In this document: positions 9,080 through 17,315 of the stretch, piece after piece
Position numbering within the stretch: position 1 is the stretch's first letter
Layout of the letters: every line of letters begins with the position of its first letter
NCBI GenBank assembly: GCA_022795445.1
Contig: JAAWGR010000028.1
Span: 1-35,086, forward strand
Reading direction: 5' to 3'
Length of the DNA stretch: 35,086 nucleotides
Source of the DNA: Oscillibacter sp.
GTDB lineage: Bacteria; Bacillota; Clostridia; Oscillospirales; Oscillospiraceae
Position numbers and translations under genes: made by a program
The notes under the pieces: model-generated
Seen by the model: the letters and a program-made list of their open reading frames with translations, nothing else
What the model was told of the DNA's origin: nothing
Databases searched by the model: none

Positions 9080-9110
9080 GGGCCGAAGATGCAAACCTTC
9101 GGCCCTTTTT
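9080..9110 (+). terminator. Rho-independent terminator after E3 gene
   Basis: GGGCCGAAG (9080-9088) and CTTCGGCCC (9097-9105) form a perfect nine-base-pair stem with an eight-base loop, followed by TTTTT. It separates the first dehydrogenase set from the second. Confidence 0.9.
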
Positions 9111-9170
9111 CAGAACAGAGAATGCGAATTGGAAGGAAAATTATTCGTATGAAAAACAGGAGGGATACCT

Positions 9171-10139
9171 ATGCAATATACTAAGGAATTCTTGCGGGAG
9201 CTGCACAAAAACCTGCTGGAAACCCGTTTGTTAGAGGAAAAAATGAAGGATCTCTACGCCGAAGGCCGGGTGCCGGGTCACGTCCACAGCGGCGTAGGCC
9301 AGGAGGCGGCGTATGTCGGGACCCTCTCTACCCGTCGGGAGGGCGATTATTTCAAGCTTACCCACCGTCCCACGGCGTTGCCGCATATGCTGGGGACCTC
9401 CTTGGACATGCTCTTTGGCGAGCTGCTGGCGAAAAAAACCGGCAACTCCGGCGGACGCGGCGGGAGTCTGCATATGGGCGAGCTGCGTACTGGCGTGCTG
9501 GGGATGTCCGGCACCTTGGGCTGCGATACCGGCGTTGCGGTCGGCGCGGCGCTGACGCTGGATATGGAAGAGCGGACCGGCAGCATCGTTTACATGTTTA
9601 TGGGCGACGGCACCTCCAGCCGCGGGCCGGTCTACGAGGCAATGAACCTGGCAGCCGTGTGGAAACTTCCGGTGCTGTTTGTGTGTGAGAACAACCAGTT
9701 TGCTATTTCTACCCACGTTTCCACCAGTATCCCTGTGGAAAACGCCTTGGCGGACCGGGCCTCCGGCTATGGGATGCCTTCCCGGGTTGCCGACGGCACA
9801 GACGTGCTGGCGGTCTACGAGGCCGCGAAAGAAATGAGCGATTACGTCCGCTCCGGCAAAGGCCCCGCCGTACTGGAGTGCAGGGACTACCGCTGGCGCG
9901 GCCATTTCGAGGGCGACCAGTGCGCCTACCGCGATGGGGAAGTCACCAAAGAGTGGATGGAGAGGAAGGACTGTGTGAAGAACCTGGAGGCGCAGTTGGT
10001 TTCTGAAGGTGTGCTGAGCGAGGCAGAAGCGGCTGAGATGCGCCAGAGCTTCGACCGGGAGATGGAAACCGCCATCGCCCATGCGGAGGCAGCTCCATCC
10101 ATGACGGCGGCGGAAATCTACGACTATCTTTACGTTTGA
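9171..10139 (+). CDS. 2-oxo-acid dehydrogenase-type E1 alpha subunit (second set), variant
   Basis: 322 residues, clearly an E1 alpha homologue: GGRGGSLHM, and the ThDP motif from GDGTSSRG (145-152) to NN (174-175). It differs from the first E1 alpha at a conserved place. The HRGHGH signature reads HRPTALPH (65-72), so the usual second and third residues after HR are lost although a His is regained four residues on. This may alter the phosphate/phosphorylation-loop region and the substrate range. Start ATG has CAGGAGGG upstream. It has its own leader after the preceding terminator, so it is probably transcribed separately or by read-through. Substrate unknown. Confidence 0.88.
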   Translation: MQYTKEFLRELHKNLLETRLLEEKMKDLYAEGRVPGHVHSGVGQEAAYVGTLSTRREGDYFKLTHRPTALPHMLGTSLDMLFGELLAKKTGNSGGRGGSLHMGELRTGVLGMSGTLGCDTGVAVGAALTLDMEERTGSIVYMFMGDGTSSRGPVYEAMNLAAVWKLPVLFVCENNQFAISTHVSTSIPVENALADRASGYGMPSRVADGTDVLAVYEAAKEMSDYVRSGKGPAVLECRDYRWRGHFEGDQCAYRDGEVTKEWMERKDCVKNLEAQLVSEGVLSEAEAAEMRQSFDREMETAIAHAEAAPSMTAAEIYDYLYV

Positions 10140-10154
10140 GAGGGGGAGAAGGCG

Positions 10155-11138
10155 ATGAAAGTTACATACGCACAGGCCATTGGCGACGCATTGAAGGAAG
10201 AAATGCGCCGGGACCCGAAAATCCTGATTTACGGCGAAGATGTTGCACAGTTCGGCAATATTTTCGGCATCACGCGGGGAATGCTGGAAGAATTCGGTCC
10301 CAAACGGGTGCGCAATACCCCCATTGTGGAAACTGCAATCGTATCCTCCGCCGTGGGAGCGGCTATGACCGGCCTGCGGCCCTGCGTGGAGCTGATGTAT
10401 GCTGATTTCACGATGGTTGCCTTTACCGAAATTTTCCATGTAGTATCCAAGTGGCGTTATATGCATGGCCCGGAATATAAGCTGCCGCTGGTAATCCGCT
10501 GCGCCTCCGGCTCCTCCAACGGCGCAGGCGCGGAGCACTCCAACGTTGTGGAGAGCCTGTTTATGCACGCGCCTGGCCTGACCATCATCACCCCCTCCTG
10601 TGCATACGATGCCAAGGGGCTGCTCAAATCCGCCATCCGCTCGGACAACCCTGTGCTGTTCTGCGAGCCAAAGCAGATGTACCAGATGAAGCAGGAGATC
10701 CCGGATGATGTGTATGGGAGCGATTATACCATCCCCATCGGCAAAGCGGATGTGAAGCGTCCTGGACGGGATGTGACGCTGATTGCCATCGGCTTGATGG
10801 TCCCCCGTGCCCTGGAAGCGGCAGAACGCCTTGCAGGCGAAGGGATTGAGGTGGAGGTCATCGACCCCCGGACGCTGGCCCCGCTGGATACGGAGACACT
10901 GTATCAGTCCATCCAGAAGACCCACCGTGCCGCCATTGTGGAGGAGAGCAACAAGACGGCCGGTATCGGCTCGGAGTTGGCCGCCCGTATCCAGGAGGAG
11001 CAGTATGACGAGCTGGATGGTCCCATCACCCGGATTGCGGCGCTGGATGTGCCAATGCCCTACAACATCCCTATGGAAAAGTATTCGATCCCCGATGCAG
11101 ACCGGATTTGTGCATCCATCCGGTCTATGATGGTTTGA
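10155..11138 (+). CDS. 2-oxo-acid dehydrogenase-type E1 beta subunit (second set)
   Basis: 327 residues, same family as the first E1 beta, with YGEDVAQFGNIFG, RVRNTPIVETAI and VIDPRTLAPLD. Against the first E1 beta, the usual SEEGF-type piece reads VETAIVSSAV, so this copy also deviates at the interface near the cofactor. GAGAGGGGGAGAAGG precedes the ATG, 15 bases after the E1 alpha stop. The two E1 subunits presumably form a heterotetramer distinct from the first set. Confidence 0.9.
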   Translation: MKVTYAQAIGDALKEEMRRDPKILIYGEDVAQFGNIFGITRGMLEEFGPKRVRNTPIVETAIVSSAVGAAMTGLRPCVELMYADFTMVAFTEIFHVVSKWRYMHGPEYKLPLVIRCASGSSNGAGAEHSNVVESLFMHAPGLTIITPSCAYDAKGLLKSAIRSDNPVLFCEPKQMYQMKQEIPDDVYGSDYTIPIGKADVKRPGRDVTLIAIGLMVPRALEAAERLAGEGIEVEVIDPRTLAPLDTETLYQSIQKTHRAAIVEESNKTAGIGSELAARIQEEQYDELDGPITRIAALDVPMPYNIPMEKYSIPDADRICASIRSMMV

Positions 11139-11157
11139 TGGGAGGAGGGGAGTATGT

Positions 11158-12375
11158 ATGCGGATTGACATTGCGATGCCGAAAGCGGGCCTGACAATGG
11201 TGGAGGGCACCATCTCGGAGTGGAAGGTGCCGGAGGGCACGGAAATCCAAAAGGGCCAGCCCATCATGGAGTATGAGAACGAGAAAAATACCATTGAATA
11301 TGAGAGCCTCCACGGTGGTTTTCTGCACATTTTGGCCCCGGTCGGGGAGACGGTAGAAGTGGGCCAGCCCATTGCCTGGGTGGCCGAAACGCAGGAGGAA
11401 TATGCCGCGCTGACTGGCGGCGCTTCCGGCCCGGAACTCCCTGCGGCAGCGCCTGCGCCTTCTGCCGCAGGAACGCCTGCTGCTGCGCCGGAGGCCCCCC
11501 AGGCCGCCCGCCGTCATGTCCGCGCCACCGGCCTGGCCCGAAAAATGGCGCGCCAGGCGGGGATTGATCTGGCGGATGTAAAGGCTTCCAGCGGACCGGA
11601 CGGACGGCGGATCGCCGCCAAGGATGTGAGGGCGTACTTGGAAGCGCGGAAGGCGGCGCCGACAGCTGTTTCTACGGTGGAGGATGAAGTGACCGAAATC
11701 CCCTGGACCGGCGTGCGGAAGGCCATCGCCAAGAATATGTACAACAGCTTACAGCAGTCGGCACAGTGTACGGCGATGTGTGAAGTGGATGTGACGGAAC
11801 TCCTGGAGCTTCGCCGGAAGCTGGCGGCAAGCGAGGTGCGTCTTGGCTGCCGGATTACGGTGAACGACCTGCTTTGTATGGCGACGTGCAAGGTGGTAAA
11901 AAACCATCCAATCATCAACGCTACCTTCGACGGTTCTACGCTGTATGCCCATAAGCATGTAAACCTGTCCCTGGCTGTTGCCACAGAGGCGGGTTTGATG
12001 GTACCGGTGATCAGGAATGCCGACACGTTGAGCCTTGTGGAGCTGAGCCGCAGGGCAAAAGATTTGGGTGTTCGGGCGAAGGAAAAACGGCTGCAAAACG
12101 GTGAGCAGTCCGGCGGTACGTTTACGATTTCCAATGTAGGGATGTTTCCGATTGACATGTCGACGCCGATTTTGAACCTGCCGGAGGTTGGCATTTTTGG
12201 GTTTGGGCGTTCGGTGAAAAAGCCAGTGTATTTGCCGGACGGCACGCTTGCGCCCCGGGACCGGATGTGTATGTATTTGACCTTCGATCACCGGGTCGTT
12301 GACGGCTTGGAAGTTGGCAAGGTTTTTGAGGAAATGCAGTATCTCCTGGAGCATCCGGAATTGATTACGGTGTAA
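11158..12375 (+). CDS. Dihydrolipoamide acyltransferase E2-like (second set)
   Basis: 405 residues: a lipoyl domain (1-80) in which the usual TDK is YENEKN, keeping the attachment lysine K43; an Ala/Pro linker; a subunit-binding domain (about 118-158, ATGLARKMARQAG); and an acyltransferase domain with DHRVVDG (His378). ATG at 11158 is used; an ATG four bases earlier hits a stop after a few codons. GGAGGAGGGGAG lies just upstream. No E3 gene follows, so this complex must share the lipoyl-E3 encoded upstream or one elsewhere. It ends before a strong hairpin. Confidence 0.9.
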   Translation: MRIDIAMPKAGLTMVEGTISEWKVPEGTEIQKGQPIMEYENEKNTIEYESLHGGFLHILAPVGETVEVGQPIAWVAETQEEYAALTGGASGPELPAAAPAPSAAGTPAAAPEAPQAARRHVRATGLARKMARQAGIDLADVKASSGPDGRRIAAKDVRAYLEARKAAPTAVSTVEDEVTEIPWTGVRKAIAKNMYNSLQQSAQCTAMCEVDVTELLELRRKLAASEVRLGCRITVNDLLCMATCKVVKNHPIINATFDGSTLYAHKHVNLSLAVATEAGLMVPVIRNADTLSLVELSRRAKDLGVRAKEKRLQNGEQSGGTFTISNVGMFPIDMSTPILNLPEVGIFGFGRSVKKPVYLPDGTLAPRDRMCMYLTFDHRVVDGLEVGKVFEEMQYLLEHPELITV

Positions 12376-12432
12376 GCGGAGATGTGGGCTGGTTCTTCCT
12401 ATCCAGCAGCAGCCTATAAAAATAAACAAAGG

Positions 12433-12462
12433 AAAGACCTCCCTGCAATAGGGGAGGTCTTT
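12433..12462. terminator. Bidirectional terminator between E2 and the nuclease gene
   Basis: AAAGACCTCCC (12433-12443) and GGGAGGTCTTT (12452-12462) form a perfect eleven-base-pair stem around a short loop. A-rich and T-rich flanks suit termination from both sides: the E2 transcript on plus and the nuclease transcript on minus. Confidence 0.85.
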
Positions 12463-12479
12463 CGTTATTATAAGATTGC

Positions 12480-13589
12480 CTACGCCGGGCCGGTTCCGTC
12501 CATTTCCCGGTGGTCCAGGGCCGCGAGGCCGAATCGCACTGCCTGAGTGATGATCCCACGTTCCTCATCGGTTGCAGCGCGCTGCCATTTTGCCCGCAGG
12601 TTTTGTAAAAACAGGCCCCGTAGGGAGTCTTCCCCTGCTCTGGCCCATAAATCCTCTGCGACGCGGGTCCGGTCGCGGATTTCTAAGGCATAAAAACGGC
12701 TAGACAGGGCTGTTTCCAAAGCCTTCGTATCTACGCCCTCTTCCTCCGTCTCACCGGTGAGCAGAATCCGATACAAGTCCTGGCGGACGTCTGCCGGCAG
12801 GGCGGCTTCTACGGCCTCTTGGGGCGGACGCCCGGTGACGTCTACCTCCAAGACCTCATAGCGCCGCCGGGCAAAGGGAACAAAGGTCATGGAGATTTTA
12901 CCGCTGTTGTCGATGGCGCCTTGTCCAAAGCCCTTTCCCCCCAACTCATCGAATCCGCGTCCCTCAAGGCACCCCGGCCAAACGCAGATGGTTTTACCGG
13001 CGGAGACAGCCCCGGATTTGTGAATGTGCCCCAAGGCCAGGTAGGTAAGGCTGCTGGCAGCCAGCTCCTCCCGGCGGATAGGGTTATAGCGTGCTTCCGA
13101 CGGCTCAACCTCACCGTGCAGCAGGCCAATGTGGATGCGCCCGTCATCCGGTGCAGTGAAACCGGATAAAAGTCCTTTTGCCTGTTCTGGACCAGTGAAA
13201 GCAGCCCCGTGAACCACTAGGTTCCAGTCAGGGATTTCCACCGCCGTCATGGCGTTCTGGGTAAAGATGTACACATTTTCCGGCCATTTAATGGATGTCC
13301 AAGGGGAGGCGGGGCCGTACCAGTCGTGGTTGCCGGGAGCAATAAATACCATAGCCTCCATCTGCGCCAGGGCGTCGGCCAGTTGCTCGACGGTTTCCCG
13401 GAAGGGGGAGGCGCTGTCAAAGAGGTCGCCTGCCAGCAGGACCAGCCGGATACCGTGGCTATTTACATAGTCCGCAAGGCGGAACATCAGCTCCCGGCCT
13501 TCCCGGCGGCGTGCGGCGGCCTGTTGGGGCGGCAGTGCGCCGAAAGCGCTGTCAAGGTGAAAATCTGAGGCATGGAGAAATGGAATCAT
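12480..13589 (-). CDS. SbcD/YhaO-like DNA repair metallophosphoesterase
   Basis: 369 residues. The calcineurin-type phosphoesterase motifs are in order: DFH (Asp9, His11), GDLFD (from residue 54), GNHD (86-89), LLHGE and LGHIH. This matches the DNA-repair exonuclease family of SbcD/Mre11 and especially the Bacillus YhaO type. SbcD normally works with the ATPase SbcC (YhaN for YhaO), but no such partner lies next to it here. It is the last of three minus-strand genes. The C-terminal ~120 residues are helical and not diagnostic. Confidence 0.85.
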   Translation of the reverse strand: MIPFLHASDFHLDSAFGALPPQQAAARRREGRELMFRLADYVNSHGIRLVLLAGDLFDSASPFRETVEQLADALAQMEAMVFIAPGNHDWYGPASPWTSIKWPENVYIFTQNAMTAVEIPDWNLVVHGAAFTGPEQAKGLLSGFTAPDDGRIHIGLLHGEVEPSEARYNPIRREELAASSLTYLALGHIHKSGAVSAGKTICVWPGCLEGRGFDELGGKGFGQGAIDNSGKISMTFVPFARRRYEVLEVDVTGRPPQEAVEAALPADVRQDLYRILLTGETEEEGVDTKALETALSSRFYALEIRDRTRVAEDLWARAGEDSLRGLFLQNLRAKWQRAATDEERGIITQAVRFGLAALDHREMDGTGPA

Positions 13590-13608
13590 GACGGCCTCCT
13601 ATCCTAGC

Positions 13609-14091
13609 TCAGGCCTCCTGCCAGGCTTTGCAGACGTCTACCCACTGGACGAAATTGGAGGCGTATTGTTCCAGTTCCCCGCAGGTCAGCTCAATGGCGC
13701 TGTGATCGTTCCCGGCAGCTGGAAAGACGGTTTCAAACCGGCGGAGGGATATGTCCAGATAGACCTTTACATCTTCTGACAAAGCAAACGGACATACGCC
13801 GCCGACATCATGGCCAATCAAGGTATGGGCCTCTTCGAATGTAAGCATCTTGGCCTTGGTATGGAACTGGGCCTTATAGCGGGGATTGTCGATTTTCGCG
13901 TCGCCTGCCGCCACGACCAGGATGGGGTGATCCTCGACTTTGAAACTGAGGCTCTTGGCGATTCGTGCACCCTCCACGCCAACGGCCTGGGCAGCCAGTT
14001 CCACGGTGGCGGAGGAGTCTTCAAACTCCCGGATCCGGTCCGCAATGCCAAGCGGCTCCAAATAGTCTCTTACTTTTTGAATAGACATCAT
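13609..14091 (-). CDS. YbaK/EbsC family aminoacyl-tRNA deacylase
   Basis: 160 residues of the YbaK/ProX editing-domain family, which hydrolyses mischarged tRNAs such as Cys- or Ala-tRNA(Pro). Visible marks are IAKSLSF with the catalytic-type Lys46, VVAAGDAKID, and GGVCPFAL. The start is one of two adjacent ATG codons (14091 or 14088), both well placed after AAAAGGAG; an earlier in-frame ATG at 14127 has no such site. Which mischarged tRNA it acts on cannot be told from sequence. Confidence 0.87.
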   Translation of the reverse strand: MMSIQKVRDYLEPLGIADRIREFEDSSATVELAAQAVGVEGARIAKSLSFKVEDHPILVVAAGDAKIDNPRYKAQFHTKAKMLTFEEAHTLIGHDVGGVCPFALSEDVKVYLDISLRRFETVFPAAGNDHSAIELTCGELEQYASNFVQWVDVCKAWQEA

Positions 14092-14130
14092 GGATTCTCC
14101 TTTTCTTTCTGGTTGTCCATTATCCATGGT

Positions 14131-14904
14131 TCAGCGGATATCAATGCGTTCCACGGCAGTACACAGGCCGGTCCCGCTGTTAAGGGTGAAGATCGCGCCC
14201 TGCATTTTACAGGGGCCATCCGGATATTGATAGCGCCCAGGGAGGCCGCCTAAGAACCCTTCCACCGACTGCCATGGCTCAACACCCAGTACAGACTCTA
14301 TTGCACCGGTCATACCCAGGTCCGTGATATAACCGGTGCCCTTGGGATAGACCTGCTCGTCAGCGGTGGGAACGTGGGTATGGGTACCCCAGAGGGCGGA
14401 GACGCGGCCGTCCAGATAGTAGCCCATAGCCAATTTTTCACTGGTGGCTTCGGCATGGAGGTCTACCAGGGTAAACCGGGCTTCCCCCTCTTTCAGAAGA
14501 CGGTCCGCCGCGGTAAAAGGGTTATCGGCGCCCCAAGCGAGGCCGCAGCGGCCAATCAGGTTCATGACGCGGATCTGCATGCCGCCCAAGTCAAAGATTT
14601 CACAGCCGTGGCCAGGAGCGCGCCCAGTATAGTTGGCGGGGCGCAGAATCCAGGGGGTGTCGTCCAGAAAGTCGCGGATTTGGAGCTTGCCGAAGGCATG
14701 GTTGCCTAAGGTCACCACATCGGCTCCTGCATCGCGGATGCGCCTCGCCTGGTCGCGGGTCAGCCCTATGCCAGAGGCGTTCTCGCCGTTGACGACGGTG
14801 AAAGAGATACCCTTGAGCTTTTGCACGGGACGCAGATTTTTTTCCAGGTGCCGCAGGCCTGGTTCTCCCACCACGTCGCCGATGGCTAAAATATGATACA
14901 GCAT
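14131..14904 (-). CDS. YmdB-like metallophosphoesterase
   Basis: 257 residues of the YmdB family of binuclear-metal phosphodiesterases, known in Bacillus for 2',3'-cyclic nucleotide activity and effects on biofilm and sporulation decisions. Metal-site motifs are GDVVGEPG (Asp10), NGENASG (Glu41, Asn42), GNHAFG (Asn68, His69), then HAEATSEK and GTHTHVPTAD. Length agrees with the family. ATG at 14904 is preferred because GAGGAAA lies eight bases upstream and it aligns with the usual family start; the frame is open to 14925. It heads a three-gene minus-strand unit with its own promoter. Confidence 0.9.
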   Translation of the reverse strand: MLYHILAIGDVVGEPGLRHLEKNLRPVQKLKGISFTVVNGENASGIGLTRDQARRIRDAGADVVTLGNHAFGKLQIRDFLDDTPWILRPANYTGRAPGHGCEIFDLGGMQIRVMNLIGRCGLAWGADNPFTAADRLLKEGEARFTLVDLHAEATSEKLAMGYYLDGRVSALWGTHTHVPTADEQVYPKGTGYITDLGMTGAIESVLGVEPWQSVEGFLGGLPGRYQYPDGPCKMQGAIFTLNSGTGLCTAVERIDIR

Positions 14905-14949
14905 CGCTGTTTCCTCGTTTTCCATTAAATTTCGATTGCTATTTAATTT

Positions 14950-14978
14950 AGTATATCAAAAACCGCGGTGTTTGAAAA
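14950..14978 (-). promoter_or_regulatory. Promoter for the YmdB-YbaK-nuclease unit
   Basis: On the minus strand TTTTCA (14978-14973) is followed after 17 bases by TATACT (14955-14950), about 45 bases before the YmdB start. Good -10, moderate -35, ideal spacing. Confidence 0.6.
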
Positions 14979-15016
14979 GAGAAAATTTTCCTTCTGCCGC
15001 TGGGTATGGTCCCTCC

Positions 15017-15045
15017 TTGCGCCCTCCCCATTTTTTTGTTATACT
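15017..15045 (+). promoter_or_regulatory. Promoter for the SDR gene
   Basis: TTGCGC (15017-15022), a 17-base spacer and TATACT (15040-15045) form a good sigma-A-type promoter about 34 bases before the reductase start. It is back-to-back with the YmdB promoter. Confidence 0.65.
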
Positions 15046-15078
15046 CCCCTTATCAAGCAAAAAAAGGAGGCTGAAGTC

Positions 15079-15813
15079 ATGAAGCCGTCAGCATTGGTTA
15101 CAGGCGCGTCGCGTGGGATTGGCCGGGCTGTGGCCCAGGCGCTGGCCCAAGAGGGCTGGCCCGTATGCGTCAATTATTTGGAACGCCAGGATGAGGCGGA
15201 TTCCCTTGTCCGGGAACTGCAAGCCCAGGGCGGCCTGGCTATGGCCTGCCGGGCGGACGTCTCTGACCGCCGGGCAGTTGAGGCAATGGTCCAAGCCGCT
15301 GCGGATACCCTGGGCCCAGTGGAGCTTCTAGTCAACAACGCTGGAATTGCCCAATATGGCTTGTTTCAGGATATCACGGACGCGGAATGGAACCGCATCC
15401 TCGCCGTCAACCTGACTGGCCCGCGCAACGCCGTCCAGGCAGTCCTGCCCCACATGATCCGGGAGAAGCGGGGCGGCATCATCAGCATCTCTTCCATCTG
15501 GGGCCTGCGCGGTGCAAGCTGCGAAGCGGCTTACGCCGCCACGAAAGCGGCCCTGATTGGCCTGACCCGCTCTCTGGCGCTGGAACTGGCTCCCTCCGGC
15601 ATCCGGGTGAACTGTGTGGCCCCAGGGTGTATTGAGACAGACATGGTGCGGGTCCTCTCCGCCGATACCCAGGCGATGCTCGTAAATGAGACGCCCCTAG
15701 GCCGTTTCGGAACTCCTGCCGATATTGCAAACACAGTTGTCTTTTTGGCCTCCGAAAAGGCGGGGTTCATAACTGGGCAGGTTTTAACTGCCGATGGCGG
15801 ATTCGTTGTCTGA
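15079..15813 (+). CDS. SDR family oxidoreductase, FabG-like
   Basis: 244-residue short-chain dehydrogenase/reductase. NAD(P)-binding TGASRGIG is at 8-15, NNAG at 86-89, structural Asn111, and the catalytic Ser139-Tyr152-x3-Lys156 set is complete. Length and the C-terminal ITGQVLTADGG match 3-oxoacyl-ACP reductase (FabG) proteins, but many paralogues act on other substrates and there are no fatty-acid genes nearby, so the role is open. AAAAAGGAGG precedes ATG 15079; the open frame upstream to 14968 would run over the promoter and is not coding. Confidence 0.88.
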   Translation: MKPSALVTGASRGIGRAVAQALAQEGWPVCVNYLERQDEADSLVRELQAQGGLAMACRADVSDRRAVEAMVQAAADTLGPVELLVNNAGIAQYGLFQDITDAEWNRILAVNLTGPRNAVQAVLPHMIREKRGGIISISSIWGLRGASCEAAYAATKAALIGLTRSLALELAPSGIRVNCVAPGCIETDMVRVLSADTQAMLVNETPLGRFGTPADIANTVVFLASEKAGFITGQVLTADGGFVV

Positions 15814-15818
15814 AGCAA

Positions 15819-16197
15819 TCAGGGGTTCAGCATGGCAGAGGCGTAGAAAACCTGGGCTTTCTCTGCATAATACCGGAGGACGGAATCCACCGCACGGTTT
15901 TGGGTAAAGGCCCCCACCGATTCCGACGGCAGGCTTACGCTGTAAGCTGCCACATACTCTGCCTGCTTCTTCAGGTCATGCCGCGGCCCGGCGTGTCTGC
16001 TCAATGCCCTGCTTCAGCGCCTCATATTGAGATACCCGCAGCTCCAGTTGGCTGTTTGCCCGCTGGAGCCTCAAATTTTCCCGGGCTTCTTCCAGCAGCC
16101 ACGCTGCGAGGTATATTGTGAACAGAAACCCTAAATTTACCACCCAGAGGAACACCAGGTTCCATCCCGAGCAGGCAAAGGGAACCGTACCGCCCAA
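15819..16197 (-). pseudogene. Remnant of AgrC-type sensor histidine kinase (GHKL family)
   Basis: Two overlapping reading frames together resemble the middle of an AgrC/ComD-type kinase. One (16197-15976) gives a membrane segment, a coiled coil and GIEQTRRA; the other (16004-15819) resumes with RHDLKKQ, the phospho-acceptor His motif, then VDSVLRYYAEKA. In intact homologues these join directly, so there is a frameshift near 15980-16000. Most of the sensor membrane region and the ATP-binding domain are missing. It lies directly after a broken response regulator on the same strand. Confidence 0.65.
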
Positions 16198-16199
16198 GG

Positions 16200-16459
16200 A
16201 TTTCCAGATACTGCTCCTGGATATTTGCGCCGCAGCGGGCCAGGGCGCGCTTGCGTTTATCGTAGCCGCAGGGCTTCACCAAGTACCGGGAGGCGTCTGC
16301 CTCGTAGCTGTCGACGGCGAAGTCGATGGAGGTGGTGGAAAAAACCAAACGGCAGCGCCTGTCCAGCGTCCGAATCTTCCGGGCAGTCTCTATGTAGAAT
16401 AAATATTCCATCAGTTGTTCCCGATCCGCCGCCACATCGCCTACAATCCCTACGTGCAT
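16200..16459 (-). pseudogene. Remnant of LytTR-type response regulator (AgrA-like)
   Basis: From ATG 16459 (AAAGGATGG upstream) the protein starts as a receiver domain (MHVGIVGDVAADREQL), jumps at about residue 22 to ETARKIRTLDRRCRLVF and continues SYEADASRYLVKP. Intact homologues have roughly 35 more residues between these parts, including the phosphorylated Asp, so an internal deletion has removed the acceptor. The LytTR DNA-binding domain is also absent. A TATACT -10 box lies upstream at about 16497-16502 on the minus strand. Confidence 0.65.
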
Positions 16460-16626
16460 GGTAATACCATCCTTTGAAGAGAGTAATACGATTTTAGTAT
16501 ACCACCGCTTCAAATGGACTGCCGGACATGTTGTGTCATTTTTCAGCATCTTATGTCAAAACTTCCACTTTTACCCAATTTTCCATACAAAAGCGTCGGT
16601 TTCATGACAATTGCTGTAAAATCTGG

Positions 16627-16655
16627 TTTACAAAACCGGATTCCGGTGTTACAAT
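16627..16655 (+). promoter_or_regulatory. Promoter for the DUF1836-DegV-PrmA unit
   Basis: TTTACA (16627-16632), a 17-base spacer and TACAAT (16650-16655): a strong sigma-A-like match about 70 bases before the first gene of the unit. Confidence 0.65.
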
Positions 16656-16726
16656 AACCGCTGGATAAACCTTTCCCGGCATAGCCGGGCACTCTGCTTG
16701 AAACATACGCAAAGAAAGGACAGCGC

Positions 16727-17314
16727 ATGAACGACCTCACTGCATTGCAAAAACGCCTCCGGGAACAGCGGCCCGTGGAATGGGAACAGCTGCCGGATTT
16801 TGCCCTCTACATGGACCAGGTTTTGTCCTATATGGATCGGCAAGTCCTGCGCTTCGACGGCGACGACGGCCTTACCGCCGCCATGGTGAACAATTACACC
16901 AAAAGTGGCCTCGCCCCCCGGGCGGAAGGCAAAAAGTACAGCCGTGAGCACCTTGCTTACTTCACTGCCATCTGCATCCTAAAGCGGGTCATGTCTACCC
17001 GGGATATGGACCTGCTCATCCGCCAGGAATTGCAGGGCGACCGGGGGATCGCCGACGGTTACGCCGCTTTCTGCCAGAGTTTGGACAAAGCCCTCAACAT
17101 CACTGCCGGGGAGTTGGAACAGCGGGCCGAGGACGGCCAGCTCTCCGACGCCGAAACCGCCGACGCTGCCATCCATTTCGCCCTCCTCAGCTATGCCGCC
17201 GGCGTAGCCAGCAGCCACTGTGTGGCCCTCCTGCGGAGGAACGAAAAAAAAGAGGCCGCTAGGAAGGAAGCCGCTAAAAAAGAGGCTGGGAAAAAAGAAA
17301 AGGAGCGTGTGTAA
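16727..17314 (+). CDS. DUF1836 domain protein
   Basis: 195 residues. The central part (about 20-135), with LPDFALYMDQVLSYMD, TAAMVNNYTKSGLAP and KKYSREHLAYFTAICILK, is the DUF1836 pattern of Firmicutes, in which a MerR-like helix-turn-helix has been suggested. The last 25 residues are a Lys/Ala/Glu repeat (KKEAARKEAAKKEAGKK), a highly charged tail. AAAGAAAGGA precedes the ATG. The gene ends one base before DegV, so the two are co-transcribed. Exact function unknown. Confidence 0.8.
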   Translation: MNDLTALQKRLREQRPVEWEQLPDFALYMDQVLSYMDRQVLRFDGDDGLTAAMVNNYTKSGLAPRAEGKKYSREHLAYFTAICILKRVMSTRDMDLLIRQELQGDRGIADGYAAFCQSLDKALNITAGELEQRAEDGQLSDAETADAAIHFALLSYAAGVASSHCVALLRRNEKKEAARKEAAKKEAGKKEKERV

Positions 17315-17315
17315 C

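Noticed and set aside
9231..11372. Long minus-strand open frame opposite the second dehydrogenase set
   Set aside because: Antisense shadow with biased composition; no start signal.
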